From Pseudomonas fluorescens (GTDB lineage Bacteria > Pseudomonadota > Gammaproteobacteria > Pseudomonadales > Pseudomonadaceae): 64,000 bases of DNA. The position numbers were made by a program, and so were the translations under genes. The notes beneath the pieces were generated by a model, which saw only the letters and a program-made list of their open reading frames with translations, was not told the origin of the DNA and searched no databases. Of this stretch, positions 1-8,652 are shown piece after piece. The DNA is taken from assembly GCF_902497855.1 (NCBI RefSeq), contig NZ_CABVHU010000010.1:62001-126000 (forward strand), read 5' to 3'. Position 1 is the first letter of the stretch; the number at the start of each line of letters is the position of its first letter.

Positions 1-1119
1 GTTCGGAAGTACCTTTTCAAAGCCCTGAAGCCTGCGCCGCGCATCGATGGGGCTGTGCTTGATCAGGCGATGCTTCTATTAAATCGTTACTTGTACCATC
101 CAGCAGTAAAGAAAGTCCTAGTATCAATGAAAGTTTACAATCCATGTCATTATCTGGCTGGGAAACTGAATGAGTTAAATAGGAGCCTGTCCGTACAGGG
201 GCTGTTGGCACGACTGGATGAGCTTATGCGGGTCACGCGTCAGTTGTTTAATTTCGTCATGAAGTTCGGGCCGGATGCATTGGGCATCCGGATAGAGCGA
301 CTCTGGACAATCATAATGGATGTCAGAAAGAAGGCTGATGAAGGCCTGGCAAAGGCATTGCGCCCGGCGCAGGACTATCTCGACCAGATCATCAATCGCC
401 TTCGGGTCGAAGGGGATAATGCCTACCGTGCGCGGCCAGGTAACAATTCACATGTGCTGGGGCAGCGTCAGGACGCTGAGTTGGAGTTGATTAAGCAGAA
501 AAAGCCGGATTGGGTAGATGAAGTGAAGAGTTTGAGCTATCCAGCCTTGGAAAAACTTCCGTCAAAGTCGTTGAGTCATATTGCCGAAGGCTGGCCAGAT
601 ATCAGTGCAACCTCCAAGCACAACGGTTTGAAGGGGGCATTCAAAACCTTCGATAAATCCATGCACGCGGCCAAAGTTTCGCCCGGCGAGCGACTCTACC
701 GAGTTCTGGACCCAAGTTCCGGGGACAACAGCATTTGCTGGATGCGCGAGGGCGAGTTCACGGTCCTGCAGTCAAAAAGCCAGTGGCGGCGCGAATTCGC
801 GGTATGGAAGCACTGGAACGAGAATGGTGAGTACGTCATCTATACCGTGCCACCAGGCAAACCGCTCCAGGTTTGGGAAGGACGTGCCGGGACCCAGGTA
901 CTCAAACCAAATCCTAGCTACAAGTTAGAGGGCGGACGGCAGCAGATTGTGCTCAATCCAGATGATCTAAATCCTAAGTTTATAGCTCCCCGGCAAAAAA
1001 CCGGTTGGGGGTATGACGATGGTATTGGCGATTCGAACCTTGACCCGATCAAGCCATTCTTGGGCCTGCCTGAGTTAACCCATAAATGGCGTTTACCTGA
1101 CACTAGGAAGGAGCCTTGA
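1..1119 (+). CDS. Putative T6SS-linked effector, 3' part (cut by window edge)
   Basis: The reading frame is open from base 1 with no stop, so the gene starts left of the window; the first internal start codon (GTG 55) is probably not the true start. About 370 C-terminal residues are visible. The first half is helical and amphipathic. The last ~150 residues look like a compact toxin domain with a GERLYRVLDPSS strand, an REFAVWKHW segment and an EYVIYTVPPGKPLQVWEG strand. An arginine in an LYR strand followed by a later glutamate strand is reminiscent of ADP-ribosyltransferase-fold toxins, but that is only a guess. The gene sits directly before a probable immunity gene and a PAAR gene in a T6SS locus, which is the usual place for a cargo effector. 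It is visibly more AT-rich than the tss genes, as expected for a swapped-in cassette. AGGAAGGAG at its end serves the next gene. Confidence 0.6.
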   Translation, partial: VRKYLFKALKPAPRIDGAVLDQAMLLLNRYLYHPAVKKVLVSMKVYNPCHYLAGKLNELNRSLSVQGLLARLDELMRVTRQLFNFVMKFGPDALGIRIERLWTIIMDVRKKADEGLAKALRPAQDYLDQIINRLRVEGDNAYRARPGNNSHVLGQRQDAELELIKQKKPDWVDEVKSLSYPALEKLPSKSLSHIAEGWPDISATSKHNGLKGAFKTFDKSMHAAKVSPGERLYRVLDPSSGDNSICWMREGEFTVLQSKSQWRREFAVWKHWNENGEYVIYTVPPGKPLQVWEGRAGTQVLKPNPSYKLEGGRQQIVLNPDDLNPKFIAPRQKTGWGYDDGIGDSNLDPIKPFLGLPELTHKWRLPDTRKEP

Positions 1120-1120
1120 A

Positions 1121-2170
1121 ATGGCTATTTTGCACCCTCTTGAATGCTACTTGCTGGAAAGTTTTAGCTCCCCCGAGCACTTCGCGGCTACCCGCGATGC
1201 AATCATCGACTGGATTGACGCCCACGAAAAGGCCTACGCTCGCTTGCAACACCAACTCGACCCGCGCCAGCGCAACAAACCGCAATGGCAGCAAGGCGAT
1301 GTCGTCTGGGGAAGCCGCGTGCTGCCCAATATCCGTCCAGATCGGGACTTCTATATCAAAGCCTATATCCAGCGAGTCAACAACGACCCGCTGGCATTCA
1401 AGGCAGGTCATGCCATGAACTCCAACAACCGTGGCATCAGCGAGTTCTGGGACGGCTGGATGACCGAAGAAGAACAAGAGCGCATCTCGCTAACGCAAGA
1501 CCGGGCTACGGAGCTGGATTCTCGGTTGGGGGCAACTGCTGGAGGGCGTTGGGATGAAGGTGATTTGACCTATAACGGACAGGATAGGGTTTATCGACTT
1601 GATGAGTTGCCTCAGCGTATTCCGCGTTACGAGCTGGATTTCAGCGTGCGCATCGAAAAGGATGAGCAGCCTAAACATATTGGTATTTACCTACCAGATG
1701 AAGATTTTGCAGCTGCACACTTGCTGTATCCCACTGAGTGGGTTGAGGGAGAAGAACAAGTCCGGCGCGGCGTAAGACGTAGCACTTGGATCAATCCTGA
1801 TACTGGTAAGCGTGACTACGACTGGGAAGACTACGAGAGGGTTAAAACCGGTTGGACACTGATCCGCCGCGTAGAAGACGAATTCATCGACGTACCCGAA
1901 CGAGGCTTCTTCCCTAAGGGTGAACCGGACGAACTGTACACCTGGCCCGAGCGCGAAGCGCAGTTCATCAGACGGGATAGTGTCTTTATCACGGCTATGT
2001 CGGGAGAGCTCGCAAGCCACACCGGCAAATGGTCGATCTTCGGCCGTAAGGGCTTTGAATATCTCGACCTGAAAAAAGGCCAACGCCTGCCGCACAAGGA
2101 CGAGCAGTCAGTGAAGTGGACCCTGATCCAGCGTGACGATGGTGGCTCATGCACGGAGGCACATCCATGA
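1121..2170 (+). CDS. Probable T6SS immunity protein (hypothetical, 349 aa)
   Basis: The product is a soluble, acidic 349-residue protein without signal peptide or membrane segment. It is rich in Trp, Tyr and Glu and has several repeated strand-like segments (for example TGWTLIRRVEDEF and WTLIQRDDGG). I do not recognise the family with certainty; large immunity families of the Imm71/Imm72 kind are a possibility. The function is inferred from position: it begins one base after the stop of the putative effector, with a strong Shine-Dalgarno AGGAAGGAG at 1105-1113, and its stop overlaps the PAAR start (ATGA at 2167-2170). Tight coupling to an effector-like gene suggests a cognate antitoxin acting in the cytoplasm or periplasm of the producer. 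Like its neighbour it is less GC-rich than the tss genes. Confidence 0.5.
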   Translation: MAILHPLECYLLESFSSPEHFAATRDAIIDWIDAHEKAYARLQHQLDPRQRNKPQWQQGDVVWGSRVLPNIRPDRDFYIKAYIQRVNNDPLAFKAGHAMNSNNRGISEFWDGWMTEEEQERISLTQDRATELDSRLGATAGGRWDEGDLTYNGQDRVYRLDELPQRIPRYELDFSVRIEKDEQPKHIGIYLPDEDFAAAHLLYPTEWVEGEEQVRRGVRRSTWINPDTGKRDYDWEDYERVKTGWTLIRRVEDEFIDVPERGFFPKGEPDELYTWPEREAQFIRRDSVFITAMSGELASHTGKWSIFGRKGFEYLDLKKGQRLPHKDEQSVKWTLIQRDDGGSCTEAHP

Positions 2171-2424
2171 AAGGAATTATCCGAATCGGCGACAGCACCA
2201 CCAACGGCGGTGCTGTGCTATCAGGCGCCACGGGGATGCGCTTTGGCGGTATCGGCGTGGCCCGTCAAGGTGATCCGGTCCGGTGTGGTAAACACGGTCC
2301 GACAATAATTAGCGAGGGGCATCCTACCTTTCGTAACAACGGCATCCCCATCGCCTTTCATGGGCATGTGTGCGCCTGTGGCTGTGCCTTGGTTTCGTCC
2401 TTGCCCAACGCGACGGCGAGCTGA
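2167..2424 (+). CDS. PAAR-domain T6SS spike-tip protein
   Basis: This 85-residue protein is a stand-alone PAAR domain. It starts MKGIIRIGDST and carries the typical GxxT/S-NGG-VLSG opening, the GDPVRCGKHG turn and a C-terminal HGHVCACGCAL zinc-binding tip. PAAR proteins cap the VgrG (TssI) trimer, sharpen the spike and carry effectors into the target cell. An upstream in-frame ATG at 2149 exists, but the ATG at 2167 overlaps the stop of the immunity gene, matches the normal family N-terminus and is preferred. The order effector, immunity, PAAR suggests that the PAAR delivers the upstream effector. Confidence 0.9.
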   Translation: MKGIIRIGDSTTNGGAVLSGATGMRFGGIGVARQGDPVRCGKHGPTIISEGHPTFRNNGIPIAFHGHVCACGCALVSSLPNATAS

Positions 2425-2428
2425 TTTT

Positions 2429-3667
2429 ATGCCGGTCAAATTGTACGAGGTACCCCCTGAACTGACCCCGCCACCGGCCCCGCGTGCATGGCGTTGGCTG
2501 GTTTTGCTGCCGGTGTTACTGCTGCTGGGGCTCGGGCTGACGTTGTGGTTGGGAGGTGACGCCTTGACTCAGCATCCGCGCCTGCTTTGGCAGATCGGGC
2601 TTGGGGCACCCATGGCGATCTGGTTTTTCCTGAGCTTGATCCGTGCCTTGGTGTATCTCGGCCAATTGAGCGTGGCTGACGGCTGGAACGATGAGCGTGA
2701 AGCGGACCTGGTTCAGAAGATGCGTCAGGGGCGTCGCTCGCAGCAAGTGCTGGCGGTGAGTTTGCATACCGCATTGCGGGAATCGGGAGCGCACGATGGC
2801 GAGGCGCAGCGGGACGCTTTGCTCGACGCGCACAAGGCCTTACGTGTCCAGGCTGCCTGGCAACCCTGTGAAGAGGGCATTCGCCACAGTCGCTTGGCGG
2901 TCGAACAGGGCGGTATGCCTGAGGCGGTGCTGCGCAGGGTATTGCGGCAAGTATTAAGTGATCTCGCCCGGGTGCTGCAAGCGCTGCCCGAGGACAAGCC
3001 GCTGGCTCTGTTGCTGGAAATGGACACCAGCGTTTCCGAGGAAAACCTCAACGGACTGTGGCAGGACGTCTGGTCCGAGTCCGGTATACGCCAGACGGTC
3101 ACACGACTTGAAGGCCGCGGGCTGGCAGCGGTGGATGACTGGCTGGATCAGCGTATCCGCGAACAGACGCTGTTGCTGGTGGTGGCGTTTCAGGTTGCGC
3201 CCGCGCAAGCGGAAGATACAGCCGAGGCGGTGGTGGGTTTGCTCTTGGGTAACCGCCTGACGCAAACCACGCTGGAGCCGCTGGCTTATCTGCATCGTCC
3301 TGAACCGGTGCGCACGCCGACCTCTGAAGGTTTGCTCTATGCCACTCACCAAGCCCTCGACTGGGTCCCGGTGGAGGCGGCATCGATCCGGCATGCCTGG
3401 TGCGTCGGAACCGATGCCCAGCGTTCTTCGGCGATTACCACGGCGATCAGCGACGTCGGGATGCCGTTGAAGGTTGAACAGGGGTTGCACGACCTCGACG
3501 CCATTCTGGGCAATCCAGGTTGCGCGACACCCTGGGTAGCGATTGCTGCTGCAGTGGAGTCGATCCGCGACGAGGGAGAGCCACATCTCATTTTCAGTGG
3601 GGATATCACCGCCGACGCATGGTTGTGGTGCTCGGCCGTCATGCCCCCCTCTCCGAATCAGGAATAA
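2429..3667 (+). CDS. T6SS-associated membrane protein of unknown function (412 aa)
   Basis: The ATG at 2429 gives MPVKLYEVPPE, four bases after the PAAR stop. Two membrane segments are visible near residues 22-43 and 55-77, followed by a large region of about 330 residues without further obvious membrane spans. The C-terminal half alternates hydrophobic strands and small residues (CVGTDAQRSSAITTAISD, CATPWVAIAAAVESIRDEG), a pattern that looks like a globular alpha/beta fold resembling thiolase-like proteins; this resemblance is weak. No catalytic motif could be assigned. The gene sits between PAAR and tssM in the same orientation with only 7 bases to tssM. I infer an accessory inner-membrane component of the TssJLM complex or of effector loading. 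I do not know an established name for it. Confidence 0.7.
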   Translation: MPVKLYEVPPELTPPPAPRAWRWLVLLPVLLLLGLGLTLWLGGDALTQHPRLLWQIGLGAPMAIWFFLSLIRALVYLGQLSVADGWNDEREADLVQKMRQGRRSQQVLAVSLHTALRESGAHDGEAQRDALLDAHKALRVQAAWQPCEEGIRHSRLAVEQGGMPEAVLRRVLRQVLSDLARVLQALPEDKPLALLLEMDTSVSEENLNGLWQDVWSESGIRQTVTRLEGRGLAAVDDWLDQRIREQTLLLVVAFQVAPAQAEDTAEAVVGLLLGNRLTQTTLEPLAYLHRPEPVRTPTSEGLLYATHQALDWVPVEAASIRHAWCVGTDAQRSSAITTAISDVGMPLKVEQGLHDLDAILGNPGCATPWVAIAAAVESIRDEGEPHLIFSGDITADAWLWCSAVMPPSPNQE

Positions 3668-3674
3668 ATAGCTG

Positions 3675-6600
3675 ATGCGCAATAGTCGTTCGATAGGGTT
3701 GTGGATAGCGCTCGTGGTCATTGTGTTCGGAGTGAGCCTGTGTCTGCTGATCGGGTGGCGACCCGAGTGGCTGGGGATCCACCCGGAGACGCCAGAGCAA
3801 ACGATGGGCTGGTGGGGCACGATCAGTCTGATCTTGGTAGTGTTGGCACTGGGCGGTGGTTACTTGTTGATGGGCCTGAAGATGGGGCGCGTCTCTTTTC
3901 GGCAGCAGAAAGGAGATGACCGCGCCATTTCGGCTCCTGCGCCTGCCGCTGAAAACAAGGCGGACTCCTTTTCTGAATCGGTGCTGCGAGATCATCTCTA
4001 CCGCAATCACGGTCCCTTCTGGCGCCGCAAAATCCGCCTGCTGCTGGTCGTCGGCGAACCCGAACAAATCCACGCCATCGCCCCGCAACTCACTCAAAAA
4101 AACTGGGTGGAAGGCCAGGACACCGTCCTGATCTGGGGCGGCAGCGTGCAAGGCAATGCGGAGGATGCGCCTTTTAAACAGTACCTCAGCCTCAACCGCT
4201 GGCGCGCACTCGACGGCGTGATCTGGGCCCTGAACAAAGAGCAGTCCAGCGATGCCGCCGCAATGGGCGCCGGCGTGCGCTACCTGCAAACCCTGGCCCG
4301 CCACCTGCAGTGGCAGTTGCCGTTGTACCTGTGGCAGGTTTGCTACAGCGAGTGGCCGCAGCCCCAGCGCACGACCCAACCGGTAGGCTGCCTGCTGCCC
4401 GCGCGCGCCACCGCCGTAGACCTGGAAACCTCCCTGGACCAGCTGATCCTGCCCTTGCGCGAATCAGGCTGGGCGCAAATATTCGGCGACATGAAACACG
4501 ACTTCCTGCTGCGCCTGTCGCGCGATCTGCAGGCCGAAGGCATTGCCCGCTGGCGCCAGGCGCTCGCGCCGCTGTTCGGCGAATTCGCCCGCGGTCTGCC
4601 GTTACGCGGGCTGTGGTTCAGCCTGCCGTTGCCCGAACACAAGGATCACGCGGCGCACCATTGGCCCATCGACCCGGCCTGGCAGGGCGTGCTCGAGGAC
4701 AAGGCCGTGCACAGTCGCCGTTTGGGCCGACACCCGGTGCGCATCGGCTCGGCAGTGGTCATGGGCCTGGCGCTGGTGTGGGGCGCCGGCATGCTGCTGT
4801 CCTTCGCCACCCAGCGCGTGCAGATCGCCCAGGTGCAGACGTCGCTGGTCGCCTTGGAGCAGTCGCAAACGGGCGACGCCCAACTGCTGGCCCTCAACGA
4901 CCTGATGCGCGAACTGGCGCGCCTGGATTACCGCGCCGAACACGGCGCCCCCTGGTACCAGCGCTTCGGCCTGAACCAGAACCAGAACCTGCTGGAAAAA
5001 GTCCAACCGATCTATGTCGAAGCCAACCAGCGCCTGCTGCGCGACCCGGCCGTCGCCAACCTGCAGGCCAAACTCAGCGCCCTGATCAAGCTGCCCCCCG
5101 GTAGTGCCGAACGCGCGCACCGCGCCCGGGGCGCCTACGACCAGCTCAAGGCCTACCTGATGCTGGCGCACCCGGAAAAAACCGACGCGGCGTTCCTGAC
5201 CAAAGTCCTGCAAGAAGCCGAACCGACCCTCGCCGGAATATCCCCAGGCGTGTGGCAAGGCCTGGCACCAAGCCTGTGGCAGTTCTACACCGAACACCTG
5301 GCCGCGCACCCCGAGTGGCGCATCAAGGCCGACCCGAAACTGGTCGCCCAGGCCCGGCAAGTCCTGCTCGGCCAACTGGGCCAGCGCAATGCCGAAACCA
5401 GCCTCTATCAACAGGTGTTGGAGGGGGCGGCCAATCACGCCCCGGCCTTGAGCCTGGCGCAAATGGTCGGCGACACCGAGGCCGGCGCACTGTTCAGCAG
5501 CAAGGCCAGCGTCCCCGGCGTGTTCACCCGCCAGGCCTGGGAAGGCCAAGTGCGCCAGGCCATCGAGGCCATCGCCGAAGCGCGCCGCGAGGAGATCGAC
5601 TGGGTGCTCAGCGACCACCCCGCCGAACTGGATGCCAACCTGACCCCGGACGTGCTGCGGGCGCGCCTCACGCAACGCTACTTCGAGGACTACGCCAGCG
5701 CCTGGCTGGATTTTCTCAACCGTCTGCGCTGGCAGCCGGCCGCTAGCCTGGGCGAGGTGATCGACCAGTTGACGCTGATGAGCGACGTGCGCCAGTCGCC
5801 GCTGATCGCGCTGATGAACACCCTGGCTTACCAGGGCCAGGCCGGCGTGCGCGGCCAGGCGTTGGCCGAGTCGCTGATGCAGTCCGCGCAGAAACTGGTC
5901 GGCCAGACCCCGGTGCCGGCGATCGACCAGCAGCTGCAGGGCCCGAGCGGTCCGCTGGACGCCACCTTCGGCCCGTTGCTGGCGCTGCTGGGCAAGGACG
6001 CCGAAGGCGGCGACAGCGACCGCTTGAGCCTGCAGGCCTTCCTCAACCGCGTCACCCGGGTGCGCCTGAAACTGCAGCAAGTGCACAACGCGCCCGACCC
6101 GCAGGCGATGACCCAGGCCCTGGCGCAGAGCGTGTTCCAGGGCAAGAATGTCGAGCTCACCGACACCCGGGCCTACGGCAGCCTGCTCGCCGCCAGCCTT
6201 GGCGCGGAGTGGGGCCAGGTGGGCGAGACGCTGTTGGTGCAGCCGCTGGACCAGGCCTGGCAACGGGTGCTGCAACCCTCGGCGGCGGGGCTCAACCGCC
6301 AGTGGCAGCGCGCGATCGTCAGCGACTGGCACAGCGCTTTCGCCGGGCGTTTCCCCTTCGCCGCCACCAGCAGCGACGCCTCCTTGCCCATGCTGGGGCA
6401 GATGATCCGCGCCGACTCCGGGCGCATCGACCAGTTCCTGCAGCAGCAACTGGGCGGTGTATTGCGCCGGGAAGGCAGCCGTTGGGTGGCCGATCCGCGG
6501 CACAGCCAGGGCTTGCGGTTCAACCCGCAGTTCCTCACGGCGATCAACCAGCTCAGCCACCTGGCCGACGTGCTCTACACCGATGGCGGCATGGGCCTGA

Positions 6601-7040
6601 GTTTCGAACTGCGCGGCAAAGCGGTGCGCGACGTGGTGCAAACCACCTTCGTGCTCAATGGCGAGAAACACGAGTACTTCAACCAGAAGGAAAGCTGGCA
6701 GCGCTTCAGCTGGCCCGGCTTCAGCAGCCACCCCGGCACCAGTTTGACCTGGACCAGCGTGCAAGCCAACGAACGGCTGTTCGGTGACTACGAAGGCACC
6801 TGGGGGTTGATCCGTCTGCTGGAAAAAGCCCGGGTCACCCCGTTGAACGACAGCGACAGCCTACACCGCCTGCAGCTCAAGGCCCCGGACGGCCTGGAGC
6901 TGACCTGGAACCTGCGCACGGAACTGGGGGCGGGGCCGTTGGCGTTGCTGAAGTTGCGTGACTTCACCTTGCCCCAGCAGATCTTTCTCAGTGAAAACGA
7001 TGAGGCGGTCCTCAAGGCGCAAAAGAGGAGGATCAAATGA
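3675..7040 (+). CDS. tssM: TssM (IcmF/VasK), T6SS inner-membrane complex protein
   Basis: At 1121 residues this has the length and layout of TssM: two N-terminal membrane segments (about residues 8-28 and 44-66), a cytoplasmic domain, a third membrane segment (about 358-376, RIGSAVVMGLALVWGAG) and a large periplasmic IcmF-related region ending in a VasK-like C-terminal domain that contacts TssJ. With TssL and TssJ it forms the envelope-spanning channel through which the sheath fires. Where some TssM proteins carry a Walker A NTPase motif this one has VVGEPEQIHAIAP (about residue 124), with no GKT/S, so it is of the non-nucleotide-binding kind. Its stop overlaps the tssA start (ATGA at 7037), implying translational coupling. 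Confidence 0.95.
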   Translation: MRNSRSIGLWIALVVIVFGVSLCLLIGWRPEWLGIHPETPEQTMGWWGTISLILVVLALGGGYLLMGLKMGRVSFRQQKGDDRAISAPAPAAENKADSFSESVLRDHLYRNHGPFWRRKIRLLLVVGEPEQIHAIAPQLTQKNWVEGQDTVLIWGGSVQGNAEDAPFKQYLSLNRWRALDGVIWALNKEQSSDAAAMGAGVRYLQTLARHLQWQLPLYLWQVCYSEWPQPQRTTQPVGCLLPARATAVDLETSLDQLILPLRESGWAQIFGDMKHDFLLRLSRDLQAEGIARWRQALAPLFGEFARGLPLRGLWFSLPLPEHKDHAAHHWPIDPAWQGVLEDKAVHSRRLGRHPVRIGSAVVMGLALVWGAGMLLSFATQRVQIAQVQTSLVALEQSQTGDAQLLALNDLMRELARLDYRAEHGAPWYQRFGLNQNQNLLEKVQPIYVEANQRLLRDPAVANLQAKLSALIKLPPGSAERAHRARGAYDQLKAYLMLAHPEKTDAAFLTKVLQEAEPTLAGISPGVWQGLAPSLWQFYTEHLAAHPEWRIKADPKLVAQARQVLLGQLGQRNAETSLYQQVLEGAANHAPALSLAQMVGDTEAGALFSSKASVPGVFTRQAWEGQVRQAIEAIAEARREEIDWVLSDHPAELDANLTPDVLRARLTQRYFEDYASAWLDFLNRLRWQPAASLGEVIDQLTLMSDVRQSPLIALMNTLAYQGQAGVRGQALAESLMQSAQKLVGQTPVPAIDQQLQGPSGPLDATFGPLLALLGKDAEGGDSDRLSLQAFLNRVTRVRLKLQQVHNAPDPQAMTQALAQSVFQGKNVELTDTRAYGSLLAASLGAEWGQVGETLLVQPLDQAWQRVLQPSAAGLNRQWQRAIVSDWHSAFAGRFPFAATSSDASLPMLGQMIRADSGRIDQFLQQQLGGVLRREGSRWVADPRHSQGLRFNPQFLTAINQLSHLADVLYTDGGMGLSFELRGKAVRDVVQTTFVLNGEKHEYFNQKESWQRFSWPGFSSHPGTSLTWTSVQANERLFGDYEGTWGLIRLLEKARVTPLNDSDSLHRLQLKAPDGLELTWNLRTELGAGPLALLKLRDFTLPQQIFLSENDEAVLKAQKRRIK

Positions 7041-8623
7041 ACCTGCGTACATTGATCGCCCGATGCCTGGGTGAACGCGATGCCCACTCCCTGGCCCACC
7101 TGCAAGCCGAGCGTTGGCAGCCCTGGTTGCAGCCCATCAGCACGGACTTGCCCGTGGGTGAGGATCCGGGCTACGACGATGACTTCCAGCGCATGCGTGA
7201 GGAGGTCAACAAACTGTCTGGCGCCGATGTCGATCAGGTGGTGCGACTGGCGGAGACACTCATCACCCAACGCTGCAAGGACCTGCGCGTTGCCACCTAC
7301 TACCTGTGGGCGCGCTTGCACAAAGACGGTGAAGCCGGGTTGGCGGACGGTCTCGGCCTGCTGGCGGCCCTGGTGGAACGCTATGCCGACGAGGTACTGC
7401 CCGCGCGTCCCAATAGCCGCAAGGCGGCGTTGGAGTGGCTGACCAGCGGCAAAGTGCTGGACAGCCTTTCGCTGTTTCCGGAAGTGGTCAAGGACGAGGC
7501 TGAACGCACCGTGGCGGCGCTGGCCTGGCTGGAACGCGGGCTTGAGGCGTGGCCGCCGGAGCAACGGCCCGCGTTGGGCACACTGTATGGCGCCTTGTCG
7601 GCACGCCTGGCGCAGTCCGGTGGCGTGGACGCACTGGTGCCGCAGAACAGCGCCAGTCATGAAACCAGTGCGCAAACGGCTGCGCCCGACGCGCCAACGA
7701 TCAAATCCGGCCGCGACCTGTTGGACAGCGGCAGAGCCCTGGCTGTTTACCTGCGCGAGCAACCCCTGGGCTGGCTGGCGGCTCATCGCCTGATGAAGAG
7801 CCTGCGCTGGGACACCGTGCATCAGGCGCCGCCCCAGGACGCCAATGGCATCACGCGCCTGACGGCGCCTCGTGGCGAATATCGAGCACAACTCAAGCGC
7901 CTGTATCTGCAACAGAGCTGGGCTGAATTGCTCGATCAGGTCGAGCGGATGTACGCCGAGGGCGTGAACCATTTCTGGCTGGACCTGCAGTGGTATGCCT
8001 GTCAGGCGCTGAGCAAGCAACCCGCCCCCCAGGACAGCTGGGCCGATGTGGCCAAGCGTGATCTGGGCATGTTCATCGAGCGCCTGCCGGGCGTTGAAGC
8101 GCTGTGCTGGAGCGACGGTTCACCGTTCGCCGATGAGACCACCCGCGAGTGGATTGCCCGGCATGTCAGCGGCAATCGCCCCCAGCAATGGTTACCGGCA
8201 CCGACCGTTGCGGCGCCAGGCGCAGATACCGAGATCCTGTCACTGGAAGGTGAGGCCCTGGCTCAAGCCGACAGCGACGGCATCGAGCAGGCGTTGGCCT
8301 GGCTGGCCGCGCGCCCCGGCATACAGACCGGACGGCAGCGCTGGTTGCTGCGCCTGCTGATGGCGCGGGTGGCCGAGCAATATGGCAAGAGCGATCTGGC
8401 GATCCACCTGCTGGGCGAACTGGACGCCACCGCCCAGCGCCAGGCGTTGGCCGAGTGGGAGCCCGAGCTGAATTTCGAGGTCAAGGCACGCCTGCTCAAA
8501 TTGTTGCGCTTGAAAGCACAGCGCAACGATGCCGACAAACCCACCCTTGCCCGGCGCATGGAGGCGCTGCTGGCGGCGCTGGTGGCCATCGATCCGGTAC
8601 GTGCCGCAGTGCTCTGCGGCTAA
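7037..8623 (+). CDS. tssA: TssA (ImpA/VasJ family), T6SS sheath-assembly protein
   Basis: The 528-residue product has an N-terminal ImpA-type domain, recognisable by the PISTDLPVGEDPGYDDDFQ segment near residue 35 and the LWARLHKDGEAGL...LGLLAALVE helices. After a variable linker (about residues 205-235) comes a VasJ-like C-terminal half with GRDLLDSGRALAVYLREQP and the repeated helices that form the ring-shaped oligomer. TssA proteins organise baseplate priming and sheath polymerisation. It overlaps tssM by four bases and precedes tssF by about 30 bases. A second protein with a related N-terminal domain is encoded at 12460-13578. Confidence 0.93.
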   Translation: MNLRTLIARCLGERDAHSLAHLQAERWQPWLQPISTDLPVGEDPGYDDDFQRMREEVNKLSGADVDQVVRLAETLITQRCKDLRVATYYLWARLHKDGEAGLADGLGLLAALVERYADEVLPARPNSRKAALEWLTSGKVLDSLSLFPEVVKDEAERTVAALAWLERGLEAWPPEQRPALGTLYGALSARLAQSGGVDALVPQNSASHETSAQTAAPDAPTIKSGRDLLDSGRALAVYLREQPLGWLAAHRLMKSLRWDTVHQAPPQDANGITRLTAPRGEYRAQLKRLYLQQSWAELLDQVERMYAEGVNHFWLDLQWYACQALSKQPAPQDSWADVAKRDLGMFIERLPGVEALCWSDGSPFADETTREWIARHVSGNRPQQWLPAPTVAAPGADTEILSLEGEALAQADSDGIEQALAWLAARPGIQTGRQRWLLRLLMARVAEQYGKSDLAIHLLGELDATAQRQALAEWEPELNFEVKARLLKLLRLKAQRNDADKPTLARRMEALLAALVAIDPVRAAVLCG

Positions 8624-8652
8624 CCTCATTCATCAGGATTTTTTCTTTGAGC

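Noticed and set aside
4602..6764. A 720-codon open frame on the minus strand across tssM
   Set aside because: It is the antisense shadow of a very GC-rich gene; tssM on the plus strand matches its family throughout.
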